Numbered from the stretch's first letter, positions 16,736-25,380 are shown. The stretch is 51,677 nucleotides of DNA from Microvirga brassicacearum (GCF_008757455.1 NZ_VCMV01000042.1:1-51677); one strand, 5' to 3'. Numbers and translations are program-made. The notes: generated by a model not told the origin, from the sequence alone.

Positions 16736-17176
16736 GTGGCGAGGCGCGTGAAAAGGCGGGCCCCAGTTATACGAATGTCGCTAAAGACGCATGACCTCGC
16801 GGTGGCGAGGGCGATGAGGGATGCTCTCGAACAAGCCGATCACGATCTTTGGGCGTCTATGCTGTGCGACGAAGATGAGTCGGCGGCGCTTAAACGCTAT
16901 ACGGCTGCGGCGCGCCGGGCATCGGCATTGGGTTTTGCCTACCGGCCAGCGGCTGAGCTCGAAGCCAAGGCAAGTTGGCAGGAACTGTCCGAGCGAATGG
17001 AGGCGATTCTTGATGTGCGCACGCCGCATGCTCGGTGGGGACCGCGAGAAGCGGCACCTGAGATTATGGAGGCCTTCCTCTTCCTGTCTTGCCTCGGCCA
17101 GCTCGCGCTCGAGACGCCTCAGGATCGGAGGAAATCCGGCGCCGTCCTTACCGGCGCGGTGGACCACCAGCGCTAG
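16736..17176 (+). pseudogene. Tyrosine-recombinase (integrase) N-terminal remnant
   Basis: The first 100 residues of this frame (RAPVIRMSLKTHDLAVARA, LWASML, ALKRYTAAARRASALGF, YRPAAELE) look like the SAM-like N-terminal region of tyrosine integrases. About 25 residues are missing at the front, there is no RBS, and the catalytic domain with its R-H-R-Y residues is absent: the frame stops at 17176 and nothing recognisable follows. Its place right behind tRNA-Gly suggests a decayed integrative element that targeted this tRNA. The family assignment rests on pattern only. Confidence 0.55.
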
Positions 17177-17921
17177 GCGATTAAGATAGATCTCGCACCG
17201 TTCAACAACACGAGGAATATAGGACCCGCTTCGCGCTGCTAGGATGCTTGGATTGAGCGGCAAGTCGTCAACGCGCCGCTGAACGTCGACTCTCTTTGCG
17301 CTCTCAAACCTTCCTGGGATGGCTAAACTGAGCCTGAGCGGGATGGGAAAATGCATTTCCTATTCACAGCAAGATAACCGAGATTGCCTTTTCGAGCTTG
17401 CTCCTTAGTTCCGCTATATGAGCGCACCGGATGATGAGGATTTTTCATCACGCTCGTCTCTGTGGTGACCTCAACTGCGAGATCCATCTCAATCACAACT
17501 GATACGGACATGGAAAGACGGAATCCGGAAGCGGCGTTTGTCGCCTGCGGGTTCAGTCGGAGTTCCAATTGAAGCGGACATCGGAAGCGTGAATCCTGAG
17601 CACTACCGCTCCGATTGAGAACTCAAAGATTCAAGTCCTTCACAACAAATTTCGAATCCTGCGAGCCGTGCATGTAAAGCTCCTCCCCTCATTGGATCGC
17701 TGCGGCAATTTAGCGCGGCGATCAGGGAGGATATCGCTTTCCGCGAAGGTGAAAAATTGGGATCCCGATGGCCTCGCGACGGCATCCCTTGATCTAGACT
17801 TCCTGCACAAAGTCGCGGACGGCCAACGGCTCGCATCTTGATACTTACGATCCAGAACGCGTCGTCGGCGTATGCGTCATGTGATGGCCGCGAAGGTGTC
17901 TCCCAGATTGAGGGGTCGATG
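17177..17921. other. Gene-poor stretch after the integrase remnant
   Basis: About 740 bases with only short frames that lack ribosome sites and family resemblance. Base composition is more AT-rich and uneven than the flanks. This is consistent with decayed mobile-element DNA; I see no repeat, tRNA or terminator in it. Confidence 0.5.
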
Positions 17922-18932
17922 CTAGTGGTCAGGTTTCAGGTATCTAAGGATGGATTTGCTGACTTGATCGATCGCCACGGCTAGAGCCTCGGTGTTCCCG
18001 CCGTAGGAGGCACCTCGTTGCATGCAAGTGCGCAGATATGGCTTTATTTCCATGGGCGCGATCAGGGTACCTGTGTCCCAGCGCTGAGCAGTAACTTCGG
18101 GCTCTAATATAATATCGAGACCGCAGTTCCTGGCAGTCTGCGCCCGCGGTAGAAATTTCAAGGGTGTTGGTAGATCGAAGCCGTGATGAGCTCCATCAAG
18201 GACGTGAAACTCGATCGGCGATCCTTTCTGCTCAAAGAACGCTGCATAGCGCCGGCAATGATCGGCGGGTGTGAAATCATCTTCGCGCCCCAACAGGAAG
18301 AGGATTGGAGCTTTGGTGGTTTGCTCCGCCAGGTAAGGGATTGAGCAAGAGGCGTAGAATGCGATGTGAAGCGCGAAGTGAACGTCATCCCTGATCACGG
18401 CACGGCGGAAAGGTTCGAGAGTGGTGTAGAGTGCAAGCTGGCCACCCTTGGAGAAGCCCATAATGCCGATTCGATTGGGATCAATCCCAGGGTGCGTCGC
18501 GAGCAACTGAAGGGCACTGAGTGCATCTGCAATGCTGGCTGCTAGGGGCAAGCGGCTTTGGTCATCGCCCGTCGCTGAGAACCCTCTTGGTGTAAAGCTG
18601 TCGACAACGAAAGTTGCGACCCCCATACGGTTCAGGCGCTCCGCCCAGGCTCCTTCACGCCCGGGAATAATGCCCCCGCTGCCGTGCATGATGATCATTG
18701 CAGGAGACGTGGCTTGCGAGTTCTCCGGAAACGTCAGCACACCCGCGATGGTTGCTTCGGGGCTTTGTCTCGCCATGAGCTCCGTCGGGCCAGTGGGCGT
18801 GAGGGATTGAAATAGGATTTGACCTCTCTGGCCAGCTCGCAAATCGCGAAGGGGGTCGGCAGGTGCGGTTTGCGAAGAGACCCCTAGACCAATGAGGATC
18901 AATAAAGTCTGTAGTGCGTGCTGGCATCTCAT
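17922..18932 (-). CDS. Exported dienelactone-hydrolase-family protein
   Basis: The 336-residue alpha/beta hydrolase has a Sec-type signal (LLILIGLGVSSQTAPA). The catalytic set is visible: nucleophile S161 in GIMGFSKGGQ, acid near D219 in GREDDFTPADH and His in LDGAHHGFD (about 249-250). An oxyanion segment IMHGSGG precedes. Cysteines in YASCSIPY and the C-terminal half would suit a periplasmic protein. The family cleaves dienelactones and other small esters; the substrate here is unknown. The next gene upstream on this strand is another hydrolase, separated by about 440 bases. Confidence 0.85.
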   Translation of the reverse strand: MRCQHALQTLLILIGLGVSSQTAPADPLRDLRAGQRGQILFQSLTPTGPTELMARQSPEATIAGVLTFPENSQATSPAMIIMHGSGGIIPGREGAWAERLNRMGVATFVVDSFTPRGFSATGDDQSRLPLAASIADALSALQLLATHPGIDPNRIGIMGFSKGGQLALYTTLEPFRRAVIRDDVHFALHIAFYASCSIPYLAEQTTKAPILFLLGREDDFTPADHCRRYAAFFEQKGSPIEFHVLDGAHHGFDLPTPLKFLPRAQTARNCGLDIILEPEVTAQRWDTGTLIAPMEIKPYLRTCMQRGASYGGNTEALAVAIDQVSKSILRYLKPDH

Positions 18933-19374
18933 CGTCTCTCGTCCTTGCTTTTTCAGACATGACTATCCCTACGGCAATGCAACCTTGTCCAAAAGCAATA
19001 TCATCACAAGCCTCGGAGGAGCGCAAACGAGGATCTCTTTTCCAGGTCGCGGCATGTGCGATGGAGAAACGCGGGCCGAGCGGAAGACGTCATGGTCTGG
19101 TGGAATTCGAGGATCTCGGCACCGCGGTCGAGCCAATCCTGAAGCGTGCTGAGCCCGGCCTGATCGCGGGTCAGGAACATCGTTCCGTTCACATCGAGTC
19201 CCGAATAAGCACCGGTCGTAATGAAGCTGCTGGTGATGAAAGCCTGCAGGTCGGCGGGATCACTCCCTTGGTAAGGGAGGGGTCGAGAGTTCAAGAAGCG
19301 CTTGCACATTGGTGAACGTGACTGGCTGCAATGGGCGCAGAGGCTGCAGTCCTCGTTTTAAGGTGGCCTTGAAG
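18933..19374. other. Intergenic stretch with a possible decayed coding fragment
   Basis: About 440 bases without a convincing gene. On the minus strand (about 19090-19270) one frame reads like true protein (SDPADLQAFITSSF then LSTLQDWLDRGAEILEF), and the preceding frame (TNVQALLELSTPPLP) could be its continuation across a frameshift. I do not recognise the family. Confidence 0.35.
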
Positions 19375-20388
19375 TTATCCGCCGCTGGAGCGGGAAGTGA
19401 TATCGTCCACTGCTTTGACCACTTCGCTTGGGCTAGCGTAATGAACCATGTGCCCGGCTTCCGGCACAATCAGAAGGGCACTGTCAGGCACGTTCTCATG
19501 CAACCGCCGCGATTGTTGTACGCTGACAATGCGATCCTCTGCCCCAGCGATAATTGCAATAGGCATTGTCAACTCCGAGTACCGTTTTTGAGCGGCGCTG
19601 TTGACTGGAAGCATCAAGCCGCTTTCGGCAGCACTCGCTCGTAACTGCGACGGACGCAGCGCCATCGCCACCGGAAATGTTGTTCGGAATTCTGGCGGTT
19701 CATCCCTTGGAGCAAACAGCCTCCTAATTATTCTATTTGCAAGGAGGCGCCCGAGTGCGGGAGAGATTGTGTAGCGTAGAGCGTCACCGACTACGGGAAA
19801 GGCCGGTGTCGATAGGATTGCTACGTCCAGCCTGACTTCTGGGTAGTAATGCCCGGACAGCAAAACGAGACCTCGCGTTTGGTCTGGGGCTAGCAGCGCC
19901 ATTTCGATCGCGGGCAGCGTTCCCCAGGAGTGACCAATGATAGTTGTCTCCTCAACGCCAAGCCGTCGAAGAGCCTTCGTCAGAAGCTCGGCTTGAGCGG
20001 CAGGTGTCCAAGTGCGGTGCCGCGGGCGCTCGCTGTAGCCGAAGCCTGGACGATCGAAGACAATGACGCGGTACCGTTCCGCCAAGAAGTCGACAAGTCC
20101 GCTGCCAACAAAATCTTGAACCATGCTGCCGTTGCCGTGGAGAAGAACAATCGGATCTCCCTTGCCCTGGTCGAGATAATGTAAGCGCACTCCGCCAACG
20201 TCGATAAAGCGGCCGATCGGCGGATTGTCACGTTCGGCACGCTTTGCTTTTAGGTGGACGGCAAATCCCCAGGCGACCAGTCCCGCTGCCGTCGCGGCAC
20301 TGAACAACCCGGCAGCTATCTTCCCTTCGTCAGATGAATGTCTGAGCGTAATCCGTCCAGCGCGGAGGGGTGTTTTTCTGACACGCAT
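19375..20388 (-). CDS. Alpha/beta-hydrolase with N-terminal membrane segment
   Basis: This hydrolase of about 337 residues has one transmembrane helix near the N-terminus (AAGLFSAATAAGLVAWGFAV). The fold motifs are in order: LLHGNGSMVQD (oxyanion), DRPGFGYSERP, nucleophile elbow IIGHSWGTLP (S154 from this start), acid in IAGAEDRIVS and His in PEAGHMVHYA. It belongs to the broad haloalkane-dehalogenase/epoxide-hydrolase-like group; specificity is unknown. I chose the ATG at 20388, with GAGG five bases upstream; the frame stays open to 20445. Confidence 0.85.
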   Translation of the reverse strand: MRVRKTPLRAGRITLRHSSDEGKIAAGLFSAATAAGLVAWGFAVHLKAKRAERDNPPIGRFIDVGGVRLHYLDQGKGDPIVLLHGNGSMVQDFVGSGLVDFLAERYRVIVFDRPGFGYSERPRHRTWTPAAQAELLTKALRRLGVEETTIIGHSWGTLPAIEMALLAPDQTRGLVLLSGHYYPEVRLDVAILSTPAFPVVGDALRYTISPALGRLLANRIIRRLFAPRDEPPEFRTTFPVAMALRPSQLRASAAESGLMLPVNSAAQKRYSELTMPIAIIAGAEDRIVSVQQSRRLHENVPDSALLIVPEAGHMVHYASPSEVVKAVDDITSRSSGG

Positions 20389-20706
20389 AAATACCTCAAT
20401 TCCAAGCACAATTGCGGTCCTGCGAAGGACCCCGAGTTGGTTCATCCACCAACAAACGCTTGGGTCAGAGATTTGTGCTGTGAGCAGGATGCCGCACGAG
20501 CTTCAAGGCTGATGAGATGGGCGATTCCCACTGGCTTGAGAGAACCAGACTGCGACAAGCCAGCTCTTAGTTCGCCTCTCCCTCGCCTAGCGGTACCATT
20601 GCGAGGAGTAGCGCTTAGTCAGGCTGGCACGCTATCAGCACCGCGCGCGGGTGGAACCATAAGCGAGCTCTTTGCTTAGATCCCAAACCTCCGCGGCGGA
20701 TCCACG
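20389..20706. other. Intergenic stretch before the receiver gene
   Basis: No gene seen. A GGAAC at 20653-20657 with GCTT 16 bases later resembles an EcfG promoter upstream of the receiver gene, but the -10 box lacks the GTT core, so I do not call it. Confidence 0.4.
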
Positions 20707-21099
20707 ATGTTTGATTCTGCAGGGCCTCGTTCCACGATCCTCATCGTTGAAGACGAGGCTCTTCTTCTTATGGCGCTTATCGATGAACTCGAGGCCGAAG
20801 GCCTGTCGGTACTGGCGGTGACGAATGCCGAGGCCGCTCTAGTCATTCTCGAAACCCGTCACAGCGAAATCGCGATATTGTTTACTGACGTCAACCTGAG
20901 CGGCGCTATGGATGGGCTGTCGCTAGCAAGGGTCGTCCATTCCCGGTGGGGCCACATCAGCTTGTGGGTCACGTCAGGGCGGTTCGCCTGGAATGAAGAC
21001 GATCTGCCGTTCCCGGGACGCTTTATATCGAAACCTTACCTTTTTCCGGAGCTTGCTGCCGATTTTTGCGAGACGCTGCGCGGAACACCACTGTCTTAG
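20707..21099 (+). CDS. Single-domain response regulator
   Basis: The 130-residue protein is just a receiver domain: acidic pocket ILIVEDEALLLM (E15, D16), phospho-acceptor D61 in LFTDVNLSGAMDG, Ser in WVTSGR and K109 in FISKPY. There is no output domain. It resembles the receiver tails of HWE kinases and could act as a phosphate sink or partner for the HWE kinase at 25709-26710, which is an inference from proximity. It overlaps the convergent DUF3606 gene by four bases. Confidence 0.87.
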   Translation: MFDSAGPRSTILIVEDEALLLMALIDELEAEGLSVLAVTNAEAALVILETRHSEIAILFTDVNLSGAMDGLSLARVVHSRWGHISLWVTSGRFAWNEDDLPFPGRFISKPYLFPELAADFCETLRGTPLS

Positions 21100-21314
21100 A
21101 CTGCGTCCTCGCGCTCGCCCTTCTCGCCTGTCAATTTTTTCGACCTCAACGCGTACGCAGCAGCATCAAGTTTGGCGCGGTCGTTGCCGTACTCTGCCAC
21201 GAGCTGCCGCCCCACTTCTGGGGTGATGCCGTGCTTTTGGGCAAAGAAGTTGAGCTCATATCCCTCGCGACCGGCGCCCCGTGATGAGCCAGTTTGCGCA
21301 GCGTTATCAGGCAT
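21096..21314 (-). CDS. DUF3606 domain protein
   Basis: The 72-residue protein carries the DUF3606 core: ELNFFAQKHGITPEVGRQLVAEYGNDRAKLD (continuous in the protein), a helical hairpin found in many small Rhizobiales proteins and often linked to stress conditions. An AGGAGG lies five bases before the ATG at 21314. A GGAAC-N16-GCTT sequence lies upstream on the same strand but matches the EcfG promoter imperfectly. Confidence 0.8.
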   Translation of the reverse strand: MPDNAAQTGSSRGAGREGYELNFFAQKHGITPEVGRQLVAEYGNDRAKLDAAAYALRSKKLTGEKGEREDAV

Positions 21315-21475
21315 CGTCTCCTCCTGTCTGTTATTCGGAATCAAGAAGCTCTGCCGGTGAAAAGGGTTCCGTCACCAAGCCTGCGCCATTTCGTGCCGAT
21401 AATGCCACTTGCCTTTGCAACCAAAATGGAAAGTCTGATCTCCCTTTCCGGTCTATTTACCAATGGTGGCTTGAG

Positions 21476-22650
21476 ATGGCTATTATAGACTTATCTTCAA
21501 TAGAACACGCAAGATATTCTCAGGAACCCTACAAATTTCTGTCGGCAGATCGATTCATTAACACCGAGGCAATCCCCGATCTGCGGGGCGACTTTCCGGA
21601 CATTACAAGCCAGGTTACTTGACGGTCGATGAGGTCGATCTTCGGGGACGGTTCAAGGCGCTGATCGATGAACTGGAGGGTCCGCAACTGACCGAGGCTC
21701 TGTCGCAGCGGTTTGGTCAGGATCTGCACAAGTTTCCGCGTCTGACCACGATTATGAAACGGTCTCAACCCAAGTATGGGAACATCCACACTGATGGTCC
21801 CTCTAAAGTCATGACGTTGCTCGTCTACATGAACGACGAGTGGGAGCAAGACGAAGGTGGCCGGCTGCGGGTCCTGTACAACGGCAAAGATTACGAACCC
21901 TTCGCGCTTGAAATCCCCCCAACCATGGGCAGCATGTTTGCCTTCCTGCGGTCTGACAATTCCTGGCACGGCCATCTGCCTTTTGCGGGCGAACGCCGGG
22001 TCGTCCAGATAGCATGGGTGAAGAGCCAGGCCGACCTTGATCGAAAGAAGAAAACAACAAGGTGGCGCAGTTTTTCAAGGGCATATTCGGGCGCTGAAGA
22101 GGAGCTAGGCGGCACGCTGGCTGGGCTCCGCTTGAAGAGCTATCTGCCGGCCACGGTGGAGCGTTATCTGATGCTGGTCGGGTCCGGCGAACAGGAAACG
22201 CTGAGACAATCTCCGATGCCGCTGAACCAGGAAATCCCGGAAGCGGCATCGGGGACGGCGATGCTAGACTCGGGTCCACCCGATTATGTCATCTTTCGTC
22301 AGGCCCATGCGCGCGGCGAGCTGCCTGCGCGCGCGGTTTACCCGGCTTTTGATGGTTCCGATCGCGCAGTTCATTCTGACCGCAGCGTCCTCATAGGACA
22401 GGCCCTCGACTGCGACAGCGACGAGAACGTCCCGCTGTTCCTTCGGCAGAGCTTCGAGCGCCGCGAGCAGTTCCTGGTGAGTCAACTTGTCGTTCTGGTC
22501 GGGCGCAAGTGTCAGCCGTTTGGCATACGAACCATCCACGTCCTCGACCTCTCGTTCGCGGCGGCGAACCTGCGTGAAGAAAGCGTTTTTAAGGATCGTG
22601 AACAGCCATGCCCGCAGGCAGGTGCCTCTCTCGTATCGCTCGTGCTGTGA
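21476..22650 (+). pseudogene. 2OG-Fe(II) oxygenase, frameshifted near 21600
   Basis: The first 43 residues from the ATG at 21476 (MAIIDLSSIEHARYSQEPY, then LSADRFINTEAIPDLRGDFPDI) match the N-terminus of this family but run into a stop at 21622. The continuation (KPGYLTVDEVDLRGRFKAL) is one frame away, as if one base were lost near 21602-21606. The rest is typical: iron ligands H and D in GNIHTDGPSKV, then TLLVYMND and the distal His in NSWHGHLPFAG with a downstream arginine for 2-oxoglutarate. The open frame runs about 390 bases into the sigma-factor gene on the other strand, so its natural stop has probably also been lost. It may be a pseudogene or a sequencing error. Confidence 0.75.
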
Positions 22651-22971
22651 CAGCGCTCTGAAGATCGTCTCCTGAATCAGATCCTCGGCCCGAACGGGGT
22701 CCCTTTCGAGCGACAATGCGTATAGACGAAGTTCGGAAAGGGCTGACATCATTTCAGCGACGAAGCCCTGGTCGATAGGCTCCCGATAAGCACGAATGAC
22801 CTGAAACGCGCGCCTCAAGAGACCGCGAAGCTCATACGGAAGCTTGTCAGTGACCGGGTCCCCGTAAGCCTTGCGCAACTGGTCGCCCAGACAAGCCAAG
22901 GTGTGATCGTCGAGCGCGGGCCGCGAGGGAGCAGTTGCGTGTCTGACGGAAGCACTCGCGCGTTTGGTCAT
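22264..22971 (-). CDS. ecfG: EcfG-type (ECF15) general-stress sigma factor with NepR-like N-terminal segment
   Basis: Residues about 65-235 are a full EcfG sigma factor. Region 2 has LALS-type helix ELRLYALSLERDPVRAEDL, then IQETIFRALSQHERYERG and LRAWLFTILKNAFF, followed by the EVEDVDGSYAKRL linker. Region 4 has LEALPKEQRDVLVAVAVEGLS and the recognition helix AIGTIKSRVNRARRQLA. EcfG is normally about 180 residues. The extra front part, residues about 22-58 (LACLGDQLRKAYGDPV, then LPYELRGLLRRAF), resembles the core of NepR, the anti-sigma factor that normally binds EcfG as a separate protein. It lies 21 bases after the gene at 22993, in one operon behind an EcfG-type promoter. Confidence 0.87.
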   Translation of the reverse strand: MTKRASASVRHATAPSRPALDDHTLACLGDQLRKAYGDPVTDKLPYELRGLLRRAFQVIRAYREPIDQGFVAEMMSALSELRLYALSLERDPVRAEDLIQETIFRALSQHERYERGTCLRAWLFTILKNAFFTQVRRREREVEDVDGSYAKRLTLAPDQNDKLTHQELLAALEALPKEQRDVLVAVAVEGLSYEDAAVRMNCAIGTIKSRVNRARRQLAARMGLTKDDIIGWTRV

Positions 22972-22992
22972 CGCCCGGCTCTCGACGCGACA

Positions 22993-23493
22993 TCAAACCC
23001 TTGGGACGCCCTGAGATGACGCACGGCGAAGACTCTGTTGTCTGCTTGCCAGTAACTCGTAGGCAATCACCCCGACAACAGAGCCGATCAAGGCTGCCGT
23101 CACAGCAACCTCCATCGGATGCCTGCGGATCGCATCTACCGCTGCGGTCTGTCCCCTCTGAACTCTGCTCTCCAGGCCGGGGGCGTATTCCTGGCTTTTG
23201 CCGAGCAGAACTCCGGCCGCGCCCCGTGCTCCTTCCGCGAGAGCGGCTGCGGCTTCTCGGGCTTGCTGGACAACGCCCGGTATAACACCCTCCACGCCAG
23301 GCTCTTGTGAGGAAGAACTCGGCGTTTCGCCTTCGCCGCGAGGATCACCGGGAGCATACTTGCTCACTTGGACCGATACCGGATCGCTGCCCGGGAAGGA
23401 CTCTTTGATTCCATGGTCGAGCCTCTCCTCCTGGCGCTCATCGCTGTTTTCAGCGGCATCGACGTGTTTGGTATTCTGATCGGGGTTCGGCAT
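22993..23493 (-). CDS. Stress-operon protein with C-terminal membrane anchor
   Basis: The 166-residue protein has a hydrophilic N-terminal half with HGIKESFPGSDPVSV, a phrase common in small Rhizobiales stress proteins. An Ala-rich amphipathic region (VVQQAREAAAALAEGARGA) follows, then RRHPMEVAVTAALIGSVVG with one membrane helix, as in YqjD/DUF883-type ribosome- or membrane-associated proteins. It heads the operon with the sigma factor. I chose the ATG at 23493 because the EcfG promoter at 23520-23544 would overlap any earlier start and GGAG precedes it. Confidence 0.72.
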   Translation of the reverse strand: MPNPDQNTKHVDAAENSDERQEERLDHGIKESFPGSDPVSVQVSKYAPGDPRGEGETPSSSSQEPGVEGVIPGVVQQAREAAAALAEGARGAAGVLLGKSQEYAPGLESRVQRGQTAAVDAIRRHPMEVAVTAALIGSVVGVIAYELLASRQQSLRRASSQGVPRV

Positions 23494-23519
23494 GGGGAAG
23501 CTCCGTTTTGTTGTTTGAG

Positions 23520-23544
23520 AACGCTCCTTCAAAGCACCCGTTCC
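23520..23544 (-). promoter_or_regulatory. EcfG-type promoter of the sigma-factor operon
   Basis: On the minus strand GGAAC (23544-23540), 16-base spacer, CGTT (23523-23520). It lies 27 bases upstream of the ATG of the first gene and would make the sigma factor autoregulated. Confidence 0.75.
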
Positions 23545-23684
23545 TGTCGGGTACGCCTTACCTTCGGCGTTGCGTGTCCCAAGCTGCAGCGTGCTTCGCG
23601 CTCAGGTCAGGTCTGGTTTTTTCCTCGCTGGGTAGTCCATCACTGATGAGGCCCACTCCTGATTCATTCCCTTGCACAAAGACA

Positions 23685-23709
23685 GGAACCGCCTCCACCT
23701 GAGGAGGTT
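23685..23709 (+). promoter_or_regulatory. EcfG-type promoter of the PhnA-like gene
   Basis: GGAAC (23685-23689), 16-base spacer, GGTT (23706-23709); one mismatch to CGTT at the least conserved position. The start codon is at 23763. Confidence 0.6.
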
Positions 23710-23762
23710 AATATCGTCTTGGGTTGGAGAGCCCGCGTCTCCGTTAATCTGAGGATCGCATC

Positions 23763-24704
23763 ATGACCACCGGACCTTCAAACCCACGTGGTGCTACATC
23801 ATCGGCTAGCCTTATCGAAGGCGCGCCATCGCTTCGCTCCCGCATCTCCTGGGGAGCAATCTTCGCGGGTGCTGCAATCGCACTGATGATCGGTTTGATG
23901 CTCAACGTCCTTGGCACGGCCGTGGGAGCGATGTTGGTTGATACGACCGCTCGCGAGACCCCTGCTGCATCGAGCTTCGGAATCGGTGCTGGCCTTTGGC
24001 TCCTGGTCTCGAATTTGATCGGCTTAGCGAGTGGTGGCTATGTGGCTGCTAGACTGTCCGGCACCGCAGACGGCACTGACGGGACGCTTCACGGACTGGC
24101 CGTCTGGGCCACCAGTTTTCTTGTTTCAGCGGTACTTCTCGGCAACCTCCTGGCGGGCGTTGCCTCAACGGCGACCAGGAGTGCTTCCAGCATTCTTGGA
24201 GGTCTGGCCCAGGGCGCGGGGTCGGTTGCTTCCGCGGCGGGGGAACAGATCGCAAATCGCACAAGCACGGAAACTGTTCAGTCGACAACCCAGAGCCTTA
24301 TAGACCGCGCACAAAATGCACTCAGCGGCGGCGGTGATCCGGCTGCGATGAACTCGGACCAGCGCAAGGCTGAAATTGCCAACTTGGTCCGTCGCCGCAT
24401 CACCGATGGAAACCTGCCCGCACCGGACAGAGAACGCCTCAACGGGTTGGTCGCGGCCGAGTTCGGCATTCCACCCCAAGAGGCGCAGCAGCGGGTGGAC
24501 CGACTTGAGCAGCAGACCAAGCAAGCTGCGGAGCAGGCGGAGCTGCGTGCGCGGGAAGCGGCCGACGCTACAGCAAAGGGGGCAGTATGGACCTCCTTCG
24601 CAGTGTTCCTGACAATGCTGCTTGGCATGGGTGCAGCGATACTCGGAGCGAGGAGGGGCACGCGGGAGGCGTTCGCGCTCAGGACGACAGCAACGATCCG
24701 CTAA
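23763..24704 (+). CDS. PhnA-like multi-TM stress membrane protein
   Basis: The 313-residue protein has four predicted membrane segments: ISWGAIFAGAAIALMIGLML (about 28-50), GIGAGLWLLVSNLIGLASGG (about 75-95), LAVWATSFLVSAVLLG and, at the C-terminus, AVFLTMLLGMGAAILGARR. A long cytoplasmic or periplasmic helical loop lies between TM3 and TM4, ending in a coiled coil (EAQQRVDRLEQQTKQAAEQA). This layout is that of proteins annotated PhnA-like in Rhizobiales, often under EcfG control. The name does not imply phosphonate use. It is divergent from the sigma-factor operon. Confidence 0.78.
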   Translation: MTTGPSNPRGATSSASLIEGAPSLRSRISWGAIFAGAAIALMIGLMLNVLGTAVGAMLVDTTARETPAASSFGIGAGLWLLVSNLIGLASGGYVAARLSGTADGTDGTLHGLAVWATSFLVSAVLLGNLLAGVASTATRSASSILGGLAQGAGSVASAAGEQIANRTSTETVQSTTQSLIDRAQNALSGGGDPAAMNSDQRKAEIANLVRRRITDGNLPAPDRERLNGLVAAEFGIPPQEAQQRVDRLEQQTKQAAEQAELRAREAADATAKGAVWTSFAVFLTMLLGMGAAILGARRGTREAFALRTTATIR

Positions 24705-24708
24705 CCCA

Positions 24709-24779
24709 GGGCCGCCGGATCCCGGCGAAGGCGGCGAGCGGCCGTTTCTCGGACAGTGTTTCAGCGGCTCAGTGTCCTA
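24709..24779 (-). pseudogene. Scrap of an SRAP-family gene
   Basis: About 70 bases match the middle of the SRAP copy at 27043-27131 (the coding stretch for LSEERPLAAFAGIW) with scattered substitutions. No frame is left open. It is a third, tiny remnant of the sequence duplicated at 26.8 and 51.0 kb. Confidence 0.55.
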
Positions 24780-24855
24780 GGCCGTGAACTCATAAAAGGC
24801 GGGTGGCGCGGTGTTCGAGTGGCAACGGTCCTTTTGCTGGAGACCAAGTTTCGGC

Positions 24856-25380
24856 TCAGAATGAACTGGTGCGCAGCCGACCCTCGTAATCACGTTTACC
24901 GAGCGGCACGCCTCGCGAGCGCAGGATGTTGTATGCAGTGACGGCGTGGAAATGGAAGTTTGGCAGAGAGAAAGAGAGAATGAAGGTCTCCGACGTGAAA
25001 GCAAGCCGTCGCGGGCCGATCTGGAGGTCTAGGTGCTTGCCCGCGCAGTCGTTAATCTCTTCGGGGACGAACGCCTCCAGCGCCGTTTCTGCCTTGCCGA
25101 TCATCGCCTGTAGCTCAGTGAAGGGAACAGGTCCGACCAAGGCGGGAGGGGTGAACGCGCCGGTCTTGAGAGCCTCGACCCCCCACACGGAATGATGCGA
25201 TGCCGCTTCGATCTGAAAATGAAATGGTGCCATGTCGTCGAAGAGGCGGGTGTTCACGAATTTATCGGGATCGACACCGGTGTCTGAAAAGTGGGTGGCC
25301 GCACGGTCGAGAAAGCCTCCGACGGATCGTACGGTTTGCAGGAAGGTCGGCACGCTGAGGTCGTAGAGTGATGTCCGCAT
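24856..25380 (-). CDS. DUF1993 (DinB-like) family protein
   Basis: The 174-residue four-helix protein shows the DUF1993 pattern: LYDLSVPTFLQTVRSVGGFLD at the start, RLFDDMAPFHFQIEAASHHS in the middle, and FSLPNFHFHAVTAYNILRSRG near the end, with His residues where DinB relatives bind metal. The function is not established. The ATG at 25380 matches family starts; the open frame extends to 25458. It is next to IS debris, so it may have moved in with it. Confidence 0.87.
   Translation of the reverse strand: MRTSLYDLSVPTFLQTVRSVGGFLDRAATHFSDTGVDPDKFVNTRLFDDMAPFHFQIEAASHHSVWGVEALKTGAFTPPALVGPVPFTELQAMIGKAETALEAFVPEEINDCAGKHLDLQIGPRRLAFTSETFILSFSLPNFHFHAVTAYNILRSRGVPLGKRDYEGRLRTSSF

Noticed and set aside
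20653..20677. EcfG-like promoter before the response regulator
   Set aside because: GGAAC is present but the -10 box reads GCTT without the GTT core, so it is below the standard used for the other sites.
21329..21370. EcfG-like promoter before the DUF3606 gene
   Set aside because: Same problem: GGAAC-N16-GCTT lacks the conserved -10 core.
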